From the NCBI RefSeq assembly GCF_001513965.1, contig NZ_KQ948028.1, positions 1 to 64,000 of the forward strand: a stretch of DNA of 64,000 bases. The letters are read 5' to 3'. Positions 1 to 8,895 of this stretch are shown in pieces. The notes under the pieces are model-generated. The model did no database searches. It was not told the origin of the DNA and saw only the letters and a list, made by a program, of their open reading frames with translations. The stretch comes from Streptomyces cellostaticus. Its GTDB lineage: Bacteria; Actinomycetota; Actinomycetes; Streptomycetales; Streptomycetaceae. Each line of letters starts with the position of its first letter. The stretch's first letter is position 1. The translations under genes and the position numbers were made by a program.

Positions 1-24
1 AATGAATCCAAGGAAGTTGACGAC

Positions 25-282
25 ATGAGTCACCGTATCGCCTGTCTCTTCAAGCCGATGCTTCGGCTCCTGCGCCGCCCGCACCGAGGCGTTGTCCCCG
101 CTGCCGCCGATCGGCCGTGCCGGTGCCTCGATTCCTCTTACGTCGACACCCTGTACGTGAGCGGACCGACCGCCTACCACACCGGCTACCAGCCCCCGAC
201 CGCGGCCAGTCTGATCGCCATCTTCGGGATCGGCGTCGGGTCCTGCGGCATGCTCGCAGTAGGCGCGGAGGGCGCCAGGTGA
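25..282 (+). CDS. Small basic protein of unknown function, first gene of a coupled pair
   Basis: An 85-residue protein starting with ATG; no enzyme domain is recognised. The N-terminus (MSHRIACLFKPMLRLL, then an Arg-rich stretch) resembles the product at 42642-42866 (MTHLLARLVEPLLRLF, then an Arg-rich stretch). Both are followed by a homologous second gene with a four-base overlap, so these are paralogous two-gene units. In this copy the middle contains Cys and Tyr residues and the C-terminus is Gly/Ala rich. The second unit lies next to an XRE/DUF397 regulator pair; here any such pair would be left of the window. Function is unknown. The conserved arrangement supports it being a real gene, but its length and composition alone would not. 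Confidence 0.6.
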   Translation: MSHRIACLFKPMLRLLRRPHRGVVPAAADRPCRCLDSSYVDTLYVSGPTAYHTGYQPPTAASLIAIFGIGVGSCGMLAVGAEGAR

Positions 283-662
283 ACAGCCAGGTGAAGAGCG
301 GCGTCACCGGTGCGCATGGCATGATCGGCCCGCGCCTGCTGCCCTGGGCCGGCGCGGAGGGCAAGCCCTGCTACCTCGTCGGTGACGGCACCGGGTATCT
401 CTCCCGCGTCGCCGACAGCATCGAGAGCGTGCAGCTCGGCATGGCGGGTGACCTCCTTGATCACGCCACCGACATGCTCGCCAACCGTAAGGCTACTCGC
501 GCGCAACTCCACTTCCTGGCGTCCCGCATGGCTGAATCGCTGCGCGACGTCCACCGCATCGCGGAGAGCCGGGGCGCCCGCCTTCCTGCACCCGTGTACG
601 GCGGCCTTGATGGCATCGACGTTCCTGACGATCCCGCCCAGAGCCCCGTACGAGAAGACTGA
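279..662 (+). CDS. Hypothetical protein, second gene of the coupled pair
   Basis: About 127 residues. The core from LLPW through EGKPCYLVGDGTG, IESVQLGMA and a C-terminal ESRGARL matches the product at 42863-43138 closely. I chose the GTG that overlaps the preceding stop (GTGA), by analogy with the ATGA overlap in the second copy; an internal ATG at 321 is the alternative and would give a protein nearer the paralogue's length. The predicted protein is helical and soluble with no signal peptide. Such proteins are commonly found beside XRE/DUF397 regulators in Streptomyces; their role is not established. This copy has about 25 extra C-terminal residues compared with the paralogue. Confidence 0.75.
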   Translation: MNSQVKSGVTGAHGMIGPRLLPWAGAEGKPCYLVGDGTGYLSRVADSIESVQLGMAGDLLDHATDMLANRKATRAQLHFLASRMAESLRDVHRIAESRGARLPAPVYGGLDGIDVPDDPAQSPVRED

Positions 663-879
663 TCCCACCCCCGGCGGACGTCGCACCCTCACGGACGGCG
701 ACCCACCGAAAGGACCCGGCAGAGCACTACGCCGTTCCACGCACTTCAAAGCCCCAAAGGTCCGATACATCCCCGCCCTGCGCTCCACCCCATCCGGCCG
801 GATCCCTCCCACCCGTCCCGCCCAAGGCGCAGAATGGATCACCTGAACGGGCAGGCAACGGTGGGGGAAGGCGCGGCGC

Positions 880-3800
880 ATGGCAGTACACACCGAGCGG
901 GATGAGGCGGAGTGGCCGTTCGTCGAGCAGCTGACGGCGATGGGCTGGACGCACGTCCCTGGTACGGAGGTCGGCACGCTCGACGCAGGCACGCCGCTCC
1001 TCGTCGACAAGCTGGGTGCGGCCCTTCGCCGTATTAACGTCCGTGCGACGGACCACGAGCCCTGGATGGACGACGCCGATATCGCCCGCTCCATCGTGGA
1101 GTTGACGTCCGTCCCGCTCGGGCAGGGCATCGCCCAGGCCAACTTCAATGCCACCGACCTGCTGCTCAGTGGTTACGTCCTCACCGGGCCTTCCACTGCT
1201 CACGGCGGCGCCTCCGCCACCGTCCAGTACATCGAGTGGCACCCCGACCACGTCGCGCTCAACGACTTCACCGTCGTCGACCAGCTCCGCGTCAAGAACC
1301 GTTCCGGTGACGTCTCGATACTCGACATCGTCCTCTTCGTGAATGGCATCCCCCTCGTCGCCGTCGAGTGCAAGAGCCCCGATCTCGCCGAACCCATACG
1401 CAGCGCCGTACTCGATCTGCGGCACTACGCCGGCGACCCGATCGAGGACGACGAACGCGCCGGAACCGACCTCCCGCTCCCCGGCGGCGTACCGGAGCTG
1501 TTCCGTACCGTGCAGCTGCTGGTCGCCGCGACCGGCGAAACCGCTCACCTCGGAACCGTCACTTCCACGCCCGACCACTACTATCCGTGGCGCAGCATCG
1601 CTCCGGAGAGCGAGAGCACTCTCCGGGCCGAGCTGCCCGGTCACGCGGGCAAGCTGACCGAGCAGCACAAGCTCGTCGGTGTCGTCCTACGGCCCGCGTC
1701 CCTCCTCAATTTCGTGCGGCACTACGTCATCCCGCTGCCCGTCGAGACCGACTCCGGCGCTGTGCGGACCGTCAAGGTGGTCGCCCGCCACCAGCAGTAC
1801 CGGGCCGCGGAGAAGGCGGTACGGAAGCTGCTCACCGGCCGCCCGCGCGGCGGCCCGGTCCTCGAAGACGAGCGCGGTGGTGTCATCTGGCACACGCAGG
1901 GCTCCGGCAAGAGCCTGACGATGACCTTCCTGGTGCGTCGGGTCCATCTGCATCCGAAACTCAGCGAATTCACGGTCGTGATCGTCACCGACCGTACGCA
2001 GTTGCAGGACCAGCTCTCCCAAACCCTGAAACTGAGTGAGTCGGACGTTGAGACGGCCGAGACCCGCACCCAGATGGAAGGGCTGCTGAGGGACGGCGGA
2101 CGGCGCGTCGTCTTCGCCATGATCCAGAAATACGGCGGCGGGTTCACCTTCGCCGCCGAAGCAGAGGGCGACGGTGACGACCGGGAGCTCGCCGGCGAGT
2201 ACAAAGCCGCTGAGCAGGCCAGGAAGGGCAAGCATCGCAAGAAGAGCCCGCCGCCGGTCCCGAAGTTCCCCGAGTGCAACACCTCGTCCGACATCCTCGT
2301 CCTCGTGGACGAGGCGCACCGCTCGCACACCAGTGTCCTGCACGCCGCTCTGCGCAAGGCCATCCCGAATGCCGCGAAGATCGGGTTCACCGGTACGCCC
2401 ATCATCACCGGCGAGGAATCCGACACCCGCCGTATCTTCAGCGGCGGTCCGGACAGGGGCTTCCTGGACGAGTACCGGATGGAGGACGCGGAGCACGACG
2501 GTGTCGTCGTACGCATCCGCTACGAGGGGCGCACCGGCGAGGGTAAGGTCCAGGACAAGGACGGCCTGGACCGCGACTTCGAGGACCTGATCCGCGACCG
2601 CAGCGACGACGAGCGCGCCGCGCTGCTCAGGCGCTGGCCCACCGAGCGTGACGTAGCCGAGTCCTGGCCGATGATCTGCAAGAAGGCCGAGGACATGCTG
2701 GAGCACTGGGTGTGCTGGGTGCTGCCCGGTGGCGGGTTCAAGGCTCAGGTCGCGGTCGTCAGCCGGAAGGCCGCCGTCGAGTATCACCATGCTCTGCGTC
2801 GGGCACGTGACCAACTCCTCGCCGATCTCTTCGAGTTTAGGCCGGAATCGGTTCAAGGGATCCCGGTCAAGGAGCTGCCCCAGCGTCTTCGCTACCTGTA
2901 CCAGGCTTACGAGTACCGGGCGCTGCTCCGTCGCATCGACTTCGTACCCGTCATTTCCCCGGGCGCGGAGCGCAAGCGCCGAAAGTGGCTTCACTGGACC
3001 GATCCGAACCGGCAGACGGCGTACATCGAACGCTTCCACGATGCGCTTCCGCATCTGCCGCCCGAGCCGGACTGGGTCGCCGCTGCTCCCTTCAACGTCC
3101 CGGAGCCGGACATTCCCGAGGATGGTCTCGGCGCCGACACCCCTTGGTCCGACATGCCCACGGGGGAACCGGAACCGCGGCATGGACCTTCGAAGGCCGC
3201 CGTTCCCGACCCCGTGCACCCGGAGAGCCCCGTCGCCTTCCTGATCGTGAAATCGATGCTGCTCACGGGATTCGACGCCCCGCGCGAGCAGGTGCTCTAC
3301 CTCGACCGCCCGATCCGAGACGCGGAGCTGCTCCAGGCCGTCGCCCGGGTCAACCGGCCCGCGCCGGGCAAGGAGGTGGGCTACGTCGTCGACTACTACG
3401 GCGTCTTCGAGCACCTTTCCAGCGCCCTCGCCGACTACCGGCAGGCCGACGTCGACGACACCATGCGCAGTCTCTCCGAGGAGGTCCGGGACCTGGAGCC
3501 CGCCGCCGAAGAGGTGCGCGCCTACCTGAGCGGACACGGTGTCACGGACGCGGACCTCACCGACCTCGCCCGGCTGCGTGGCGCCGTGCTCGCCTTCGAG
3601 GACGAGACGGTGCGCCTCGGTTTCGACGAGGTGCTCCACGAGTTCCTCGCCGTCCTGGAGCGAGTGCTGCCACACGAGGAAGCGCTGGACTACCTTGCCG
3701 ACGCCCGACGTTGGGGGATGCTGCAGAAGCGCATCCGGCGGCTCTACCGGGACGACACGGGCGGGATGTTCACCCTGCGCCGGTACGGCCGCAAGGTGCG

Positions 3801-4443
3801 GTCGATGATCGCCGACCATCTGGAAGGGCCGAAGATCGAGCAGGTCATTCCGCCTGTGTCACTCACCTCGCCCGCCTTCGACGACATGGTGCGCGAGTTG
3901 CCCCCGCGTGAGGCCGCGGCCGAGATGGGGCACGCCCTCCGGTTCCATCTGGAAGAACGGGTCAGGAGGGAGGACCCGGAGAAGTACGACAGGCTCTCCA
4001 AGCGACTGGAGGAGATTCTGAAGCAGATGCCCGGCCGCTTCGAGGATCAGGTCGAAGAGTTCGAAACGCTCATCGAGCAGGCCCGGCAGGAGGACGAGGA
4101 GGACCCGGCGCTCGCCGGCCTCAGCCCGCTGGAACAGCGCGTCCACCGGCTTCTGGACCAGCTCCTGCAAGACAACCTGGGTGTCGAGGAAGGCGGGCAG
4201 GACACACGAGCCCTGGTCGTCGCCGTGTGCGATACCACGGCGAGTGTGATGTCCAAGGCCTCCTACCAGGGGCAGCACCAGGACATCACCCTGCTCGCGA
4301 ACGGGATCAAGACACAGCTGATCCGTGGTGGACTCAGGCCTGCGACCGCGGACTGGGGGCCACTCACCAGCATCTCCGAACGACTCGCCGCGTATGCGGA
4401 GAACAACCGGCAGCAGTTCCTGGCTCGGGCCAGGGGAGAATAG
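880..4443 (+). CDS. hsdR: Type I restriction-modification system endonuclease subunit R
   Basis: An 1187-residue HsdR, the ATP-driven translocase and nuclease subunit that cuts unmethylated foreign DNA with HsdM and HsdS. The N-terminal nuclease carries the PD-(D/E)xK signature (D149, then E162-C-K164). The helicase motor follows: Walker A QGSGKS near residues 342-347, DEAH at 477-480, a GFTGTP motif, and ARVNRP as motif VI. The C-terminal third is helical and charged, as expected for assembly with HsdM. A GGGGAAGG ribosome site precedes the ATG. It is followed after five bases by a metallopeptidase gene, probably in the same operon. No methylase or specificity gene is in the window: upstream lies only the small coupled pair. 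The gene looks intact. Confidence 0.93.
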   Translation: MAVHTERDEAEWPFVEQLTAMGWTHVPGTEVGTLDAGTPLLVDKLGAALRRINVRATDHEPWMDDADIARSIVELTSVPLGQGIAQANFNATDLLLSGYVLTGPSTAHGGASATVQYIEWHPDHVALNDFTVVDQLRVKNRSGDVSILDIVLFVNGIPLVAVECKSPDLAEPIRSAVLDLRHYAGDPIEDDERAGTDLPLPGGVPELFRTVQLLVAATGETAHLGTVTSTPDHYYPWRSIAPESESTLRAELPGHAGKLTEQHKLVGVVLRPASLLNFVRHYVIPLPVETDSGAVRTVKVVARHQQYRAAEKAVRKLLTGRPRGGPVLEDERGGVIWHTQGSGKSLTMTFLVRRVHLHPKLSEFTVVIVTDRTQLQDQLSQTLKLSESDVETAETRTQMEGLLRDGGRRVVFAMIQKYGGGFTFAAEAEGDGDDRELAGEYKAAEQARKGKHRKKSPPPVPKFPECNTSSDILVLVDEAHRSHTSVLHAALRKAIPNAAKIGFTGTPIITGEESDTRRIFSGGPDRGFLDEYRMEDAEHDGVVVRIRYEGRTGEGKVQDKDGLDRDFEDLIRDRSDDERAALLRRWPTERDVAESWPMICKKAEDMLEHWVCWVLPGGGFKAQVAVVSRKAAVEYHHALRRARDQLLADLFEFRPESVQGIPVKELPQRLRYLYQAYEYRALLRRIDFVPVISPGAERKRRKWLHWTDPNRQTAYIERFHDALPHLPPEPDWVAAAPFNVPEPDIPEDGLGADTPWSDMPTGEPEPRHGPSKAAVPDPVHPESPVAFLIVKSMLLTGFDAPREQVLYLDRPIRDAELLQAVARVNRPAPGKEVGYVVDYYGVFEHLSSALADYRQADVDDTMRSLSEEVRDLEPAAEEVRAYLSGHGVTDADLTDLARLRGAVLAFEDETVRLGFDEVLHEFLAVLERVLPHEEALDYLADARRWGMLQKRIRRLYRDDTGGMFTLRRYGRKVRSMIADHLEGPKIEQVIPPVSLTSPAFDDMVRELPPREAAAEMGHALRFHLEERVRREDPEKYDRLSKRLEEILKQMPGRFEDQVEEFETLIEQARQEDEEDPALAGLSPLEQRVHRLLDQLLQDNLGVEEGGQDTRALVVAVCDTTASVMSKASYQGQHQDITLLANGIKTQLIRGGLRPATADWGPLTSISERLAAYAENNRQQFLARARGE

Positions 4444-4448
4444 GGCGC

Positions 4449-5237
4449 GTGACCGCGCTCGCCGAGAAACACCAGGACCGGACACCCGCCGATGGTGACT
4501 GGGTCTCCGTCGACGGTCTCTCCCTGCGCGTGCGCGCGAGTGCCCGCAGGAAGCGGTTCGCGCTCACCGTGGAGCCGGACGCGACCCTGACGCTGCACGT
4601 TCCCGAAGGGCGCCCGAGGACGGAGGCTGAAGGCTTCGTACGGGCGCACCGGGAGTGGGTGGTCGCGAAGCTCGGTCAACGGGAGCGGACTCGCCCGCTT
4701 AATCCCGCCAAGCGGCTGTCGGAGGGTGAGGTCTTCCGCTACCTCGGGCGAACGTACCGCCTGGCTGTGTCGGACAGCACACCGGCAGACGGCAGGGTCC
4801 GGCTGGTCGCAGGGCGGCTGGTCATCGCCCGCAAGCACACCGAGGACGCGGCGGAAGGGCGTGCGGCACTCGTCGACTGGTACTGCCGGGTGGGACGGTC
4901 ATGGGTCGGCAACCGGCTTCAGCCCTGGGCGGCCCGCATGGCGGTGGGCGAGCCCCAGCTGGACGTGCGGGACCTGGGGCAGAAGTGGGGCGCGTACCAG
5001 CCGGGCGACGGGGCGAATGGGCACGGTCGGATGAGCCTGGGGTGGCCGCTCTTTCAACTGCCTATGCACCTGGTTGACTATGTCATCGCGCACGAATTGA
5101 CGCATGTGAAGGTGTCGGGGCACGGAGCGGGCTTCTGGCGGCTGCTGAGGCTCGCGTTGCCGGAGTACGAGGAACGTCGCGCCGAACTCGATGAGCTGGG
5201 GCGTCGTATGTGGATGGGGGAGATCGAGCGGCAATAA
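4449..5237 (+). CDS. YgjP-like M48 family metallopeptidase
   Basis: A 262-residue protein of the DUF45/YgjP type. The zinc-binding HELTH motif is at residues 215-219, followed by HGAGFW, the usual third-ligand region, and an N-terminal beta-rich segment with the family's RRKRF-type patch. I chose the GTG five bases after the hsdR stop, which makes the pair a tight operon. Relatives of this peptidase are often encoded beside type I restriction genes, where their role is not settled (inference: assembly or turnover of the complex). No signal peptide is present, so it is cytoplasmic. Confidence 0.85.
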   Translation: MTALAEKHQDRTPADGDWVSVDGLSLRVRASARRKRFALTVEPDATLTLHVPEGRPRTEAEGFVRAHREWVVAKLGQRERTRPLNPAKRLSEGEVFRYLGRTYRLAVSDSTPADGRVRLVAGRLVIARKHTEDAAEGRAALVDWYCRVGRSWVGNRLQPWAARMAVGEPQLDVRDLGQKWGAYQPGDGANGHGRMSLGWPLFQLPMHLVDYVIAHELTHVKVSGHGAGFWRLLRLALPEYEERRAELDELGRRMWMGEIERQ

Positions 5238-5265
5238 CCCCGCACACGACGTGGGATGCCGAACG

Positions 5266-5290
5266 GCCCCTGACCGTGGTGGTCAGGGGC
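5266..5290. terminator. Hairpin between convergent genes
   Basis: A perfect 10-bp stem (GCCCCTGACC paired with GGTCAGGGGC) with a 5-base loop lies in the 68-base gap between the metallopeptidase and the convergent glycosyltransferase. It can serve both strands. No U-run follows, as is usual in Streptomyces. Confidence 0.75.
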
Positions 5291-5305
5291 GTTGCTGGCA
5301 ATGCC

Positions 5306-7639
5306 TCAGTTCACGTCCGACGGGTCCAGGCGGTAGATCGTCGACCCGTTGCTCTGCGGCGTCGTCTCGGACGAAGACTTCGACGTCGAAGACGACTTGG
5401 ACGAGGGCGACTTCGCGCCCGAAGTGCTCGCGCTTTTGCTGTACGCGCTCTCCTTCACAGCCGTACTGTGCTTCTGCACCCAGGACGTGACTTCGGAGGT
5501 GACGTTGTTGTTGCCGCCTCCGGGGCCGCCGCCCTCCCCCACGCTCGAATTCGCTCGCGCGGGAGCACCCCCATCGCCGCCGGCCTGGACGTAGTGCAGC
5601 TCGCCCTTCTTCACGAGTTCCTTGAGCTTGGCCAGGGTCATTGCGTTGTCGGTGCCGGTGAAGCCCCACATGGAGATGACCGGCACCTTGCTGCTCAGCT
5701 CGATCTGGGCCGCGTTCTGTGAGTTCGACACCGCCAGCAGCCACTTGGCGCCGTCCTGGTGCTTCTTCAGGTACGCGATCAGCTCGCTGCTCGCGCCGCC
5801 GCCCATGCCGCCGGGCCCGCCGCCACCGGTCAGGCCGCCGCGCTGTCCGCCGGTCCCGCCGGTGCCGTTCGGGGGCGTGCCGCCCGTCTCGCCGGCGCCG
5901 GCGTTTCCGCCGGGAGCCTGCCCGTTCTGGCCGCCGGGGAGCTCACCGTTGCCCTGCGGGCCGCCGGGCATGCCGCCCGTACTGCCGCTCGGCAGTTCGC
6001 CGTTCCCGCCGCCGGGGAGTTCGGCCTGTCCGCCGCCGGGCATCCCGCCGGCCTCCGTGGTGCCGCCGCCCTGTCGTCCCCCTGGCATCTCACCGCCGCC
6101 CGGGAAACCACCCCGGCCGCCGCCGAAGCCGTTGCCGGTGGAGGGGCCGGCCGTGGGGTTCGTACCGCCCATGCCGCCGCCGGAACCCGACGGCACCGAC
6201 CAGGCGTACGCCGCCGGGCCCGCCACCGCCGCGACCACCGCCGCGGCCAGGGACGCGGCGAGCAGGCGTACCCGGTCGCCGTTCCGGAAGAGGAACAGGC
6301 CCACGATCGCCGCCGCCATGACCACGCCGATCGTCGGCCACAGCCAGGTCTGCCAGCCGGAGGCCCGGCGGAGCAGGACGATCGCCCACACCGCCGTCAC
6401 CGCGAGCGCCACCGGCAGCACCCACAGCCAGCGCCGGTCCGTACGGAACGCACGCCACAGCATCACGCCACCGCCGCCGCACAGCGCCGCGATGCCGGGC
6501 GCGAGAGCCGTCGTGTAGTACGGGTGCATGGTGCCCTCGGCCATGGCGAACGTCAGGTAGTGCAGGGCCGTCCAGCCGCCCCACAGGACGAGTGCGGCTC
6601 GGGTGAGGTCCGTGCGCGGGGCGCGGCCGCACAGCACCAGGCCGCCGATGCAGGCGAGGGCCGCGAAGGGGATCAGCCAGGAGATCTGGCCGCCGAGGAT
6701 GTCGTTGAAGAGACGGCCCGGGCCCGCCGTACCGGAGAAGCCGCCGCCTCCGCCGCCACCGCCTGCGCCGTTGCCCTCGCCGCCGAAGACCCGGCCCAGG
6801 CCGTTGTAGCCCATGATCAGGTTCCAGGCCGTGCCGTCCGTGGAGCCGCCGATGTAGGGGCGGTCGGAGGCGGGGACCAGGGAGACCGCCGCCGCCCACC
6901 AGAAGCTCGACACCGCCAACGCCAGGCCTGCGAGCAGGAGGTTGACGATGCGTTTCGTCAACGGCAGCCGGGCCGCGTACAGGTACACCGCGACAACCGC
7001 GGGCAGCGCGATGTAGCCCTGCAGCATCTTGGTGTTGAAGGCGAGGCCGAAACAGACCGCCGAGCCGAGCAGCGGCAGCAGACGGCCTCCCGTCACCGCG
7101 CGCAGGGCCAGGGCCGCGCCGCCGGCCATCAGCAGGACCAGCAGCGTGTCGGGGTTGTTGTCCCGGTTGATGGCCACGGTGATCGGGGTCAGGGCCAGGA
7201 CGAGGGCCGCCAGGGCCGCCGCGCCGTGGCCCCACACCCGCTTCACCGAGGAGTGCAGGATCCAGATCGTCGCCAGCGCGGCCACGATCATCGGCGCCAT
7301 CATCTGCCAGGTACCGAAGCCGAAGACGCGGCAGGACAGGCCCATGACCATGAGGGCGAGCGGCGGTTTGTCGACGGTGAGGAAGTTGCCCGCGTCCAGC
7401 GAGCCGAAGAACCACGCCTTCCAGCTCTGCGTGCCGCTGAGCACGGCCGCGCTGTAGAAGCTGTTGAGGCCGGAGCCGGAGAGGTTCCAGGAGTAGAGCG
7501 CCGCCGCCAGGATCATGATCGCGAGCAGGGCGGGGAGCGACCAGCGCGGTGCGGCGCCCGAGGGCCCGGCCGTGGGCGGCGGGCCGGGGGCGGTCAGGGT
7601 CGTCGGATGGGCGAGGGGATCGGTGGCAGATGTCACCAC
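5306..7639 (-). CDS. GT39/ArnT-like membrane glycosyltransferase with Gly-rich insert
   Basis: A 777-residue polytopic membrane protein of the dolichyl-phosphate-mannose mannosyltransferase superfamily (PF13231-like), which transfers a sugar from a polyprenyl carrier outside the membrane. GTG start. Many hydrophobic segments span residues about 35-480. The first extracytoplasmic loop carries the acidic TVDKPP motif near residue 88, and NRDNNPDT occurs near 158, both typical of the family. Residues about 490-615 form a Gly/Pro-rich low-complexity linker, followed by a C-terminal extracytoplasmic domain (about 615-715) and a Ser/Lys-rich tail. The same architecture is common in actinobacterial and Bacillus YkcB-like proteins. 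Its sugar and acceptor are unknown. A 41-base interspersed repeat sits inside the C-terminal domain. Confidence 0.85.
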   Translation of the reverse strand: MVTSATDPLAHPTTLTAPGPPPTAGPSGAAPRWSLPALLAIMILAAALYSWNLSGSGLNSFYSAAVLSGTQSWKAWFFGSLDAGNFLTVDKPPLALMVMGLSCRVFGFGTWQMMAPMIVAALATIWILHSSVKRVWGHGAAALAALVLALTPITVAINRDNNPDTLLVLLMAGGAALALRAVTGGRLLPLLGSAVCFGLAFNTKMLQGYIALPAVVAVYLYAARLPLTKRIVNLLLAGLALAVSSFWWAAAVSLVPASDRPYIGGSTDGTAWNLIMGYNGLGRVFGGEGNGAGGGGGGGGFSGTAGPGRLFNDILGGQISWLIPFAALACIGGLVLCGRAPRTDLTRAALVLWGGWTALHYLTFAMAEGTMHPYYTTALAPGIAALCGGGGVMLWRAFRTDRRWLWVLPVALAVTAVWAIVLLRRASGWQTWLWPTIGVVMAAAIVGLFLFRNGDRVRLLAASLAAAVVAAVAGPAAYAWSVPSGSGGGMGGTNPTAGPSTGNGFGGGRGGFPGGGEMPGGRQGGGTTEAGGMPGGGQAELPGGGNGELPSGSTGGMPGGPQGNGELPGGQNGQAPGGNAGAGETGGTPPNGTGGTGGQRGGLTGGGGPGGMGGGASSELIAYLKKHQDGAKWLLAVSNSQNAAQIELSSKVPVISMWGFTGTDNAMTLAKLKELVKKGELHYVQAGGDGGAPARANSSVGEGGGPGGGNNNVTSEVTSWVQKHSTAVKESAYSKSASTSGAKSPSSKSSSTSKSSSETTPQSNGSTIYRLDPSDVN
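5533..5573. repeat. Copy 1 of a 41-base interspersed element inside a gene
   Basis: Begins CCTCCCCCAC, has a centre containing CGCTCG, and ends ACCCCCA. It has the same length as, and 34 of 41 bases identical to, the stretch at 9237-9277 in an unrelated gene. Here it encodes part of the Gly/Pro/Arg-rich stretch of the glycosyltransferase tail, leaving the frame open. Confidence 0.7.
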
Positions 7640-7912
7640 TGCACCTTGCAGAGCGGCGATGGGTGCCGACTGTGGCCCACCTGGGAAGAGGCTGTCAGTT
7701 CATCGGACGGTTCATCAGGCAGTTCGTCAGGACGTCCGCCGGGCAGTTCATCGGATCGCGCCACACCACCCCCCACCCTCTGACTCGAACTACCGCCCTG
7801 GGAACATGCGTACAACTCTCGGCCATCCCGGCGAGTCAGTTCAGAAGGCGCAGGGGTGCGCCCGATGGCGCGTCCCACCGGCGCCCACACGACGTTTCAA
7901 GGGGAACCTTCC

Positions 7913-8842
7913 ATGACTCACCGGATATCCCGGCGTGCCAGAGTGCTGGCGGCGGCTCTCGGCGCCGGGGTGCTCATACCCTCCGTGGCCGCGGCCTCCC
8001 CGGCCGTCGCGACGACGCCGACCGTCAGCTGCACGTCGGGCAAGGCGGGCCTTGCGGCCAAGCTGCAGAAGGACATCACGGCCGCGCTCGCGAACCGCAA
8101 GGGCACCGTCGCGGTCGGGGTCTACGACCGCACCACCCACACCACGTGCAGTCTGCGGGCCACCAACTCCTACGACTCGGCCAGCACGGTCAAGGTCACC
8201 GTCCTCGCCACGCTGCTGTGGGACGCCAAGAAGCACAACCGGTACCTGACGAGCACGGAGCAGTCGCTCGCCAAGGCCATGATCACCGAGTCGGACAACA
8301 CCGCGACCAGCAAGCTCTGGAAGCAGCTGGGCCTGACGAAGATCAAGGGTTTCCTGAGCGCCGCGGGCATGACGAAGACCGTTCCCGGCGCGGACGGCTA
8401 CTGGGGCCTGACCCAGATCAACGTCACCGACGAGCAGAAGCTGCTCAAGCTCATCACCGCCAAGAACACGGTCCTGACCGACAACTCCCGCGCGTACATC
8501 CTGAAGCTGATGAGCCAGGTCATCTCCGAGCAGCGCTGGGGCACGCCGGCCGGTGCGCCGTCCACGGTGACCGTGCACGTCAAGAACGGCTGGCTGCAGC
8601 GCTCCACGCACGGCTGGCGGGTGCACAGCCTGGGCACCTTCAACGGTGGCGGCCACGACTACATGATGTCGGTGCTGACCTGGGACGACAGCACCATGGA
8701 CTACGGCGTCACCACCATCCAGAACGTGGCGAAGGCCGTTCACAAGGACCTCGTTCCGACGACGTCCTCCGCCACCGCGCTGCGCTACACGCCGACGTCC
8801 ACGCCGAGCGAGGCGTTCCCCGCGGTGCCGTCGAGCGGCTGA
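7913..8842 (+). CDS. Secreted class A beta-lactamase-fold serine hydrolase
   Basis: A 309-residue protein with an N-terminal signal (RISRRARVLAAAL followed by a hydrophobic core and an A-x-A-like site near residue 30). The penicillin-interacting motifs are present: S91-T-V-K94 (active-site Ser and Lys), S127-D128-N129, and K224-N225-G226 in place of the usual KTG/KSG. An AGGGGA ribosome site precedes the ATG. The fold is shared by beta-lactamases and D,D-peptidase-like enzymes; KNG rather than KTG makes true beta-lactamase activity uncertain. It could instead act on peptidoglycan or be a divergent resistance enzyme. Confidence 0.82.
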   Translation: MTHRISRRARVLAAALGAGVLIPSVAAASPAVATTPTVSCTSGKAGLAAKLQKDITAALANRKGTVAVGVYDRTTHTTCSLRATNSYDSASTVKVTVLATLLWDAKKHNRYLTSTEQSLAKAMITESDNTATSKLWKQLGLTKIKGFLSAAGMTKTVPGADGYWGLTQINVTDEQKLLKLITAKNTVLTDNSRAYILKLMSQVISEQRWGTPAGAPSTVTVHVKNGWLQRSTHGWRVHSLGTFNGGGHDYMMSVLTWDDSTMDYGVTTIQNVAKAVHKDLVPTTSSATALRYTPTSTPSEAFPAVPSSG

Positions 8843-8864
8843 CGCTTCACGAGGCGGTCTCCCC

Positions 8865-8894
8865 GGCGTCACCCTTCGGTCCTACGGTGACGCC
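8865..8894 (+). promoter_or_regulatory. Hairpin ending one base before the start of the phytase-like gene
   Basis: Perfect 9-bp stem (GGCGTCACC with GGTGACGCC) and a 12-base loop; the ATG is at 8896. Any Shine-Dalgarno (the GGTGA) would be inside the stem. It may equally be the terminator of the upstream beta-lactamase-like gene. Confidence 0.5.
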
Positions 8895-8895
8895 C

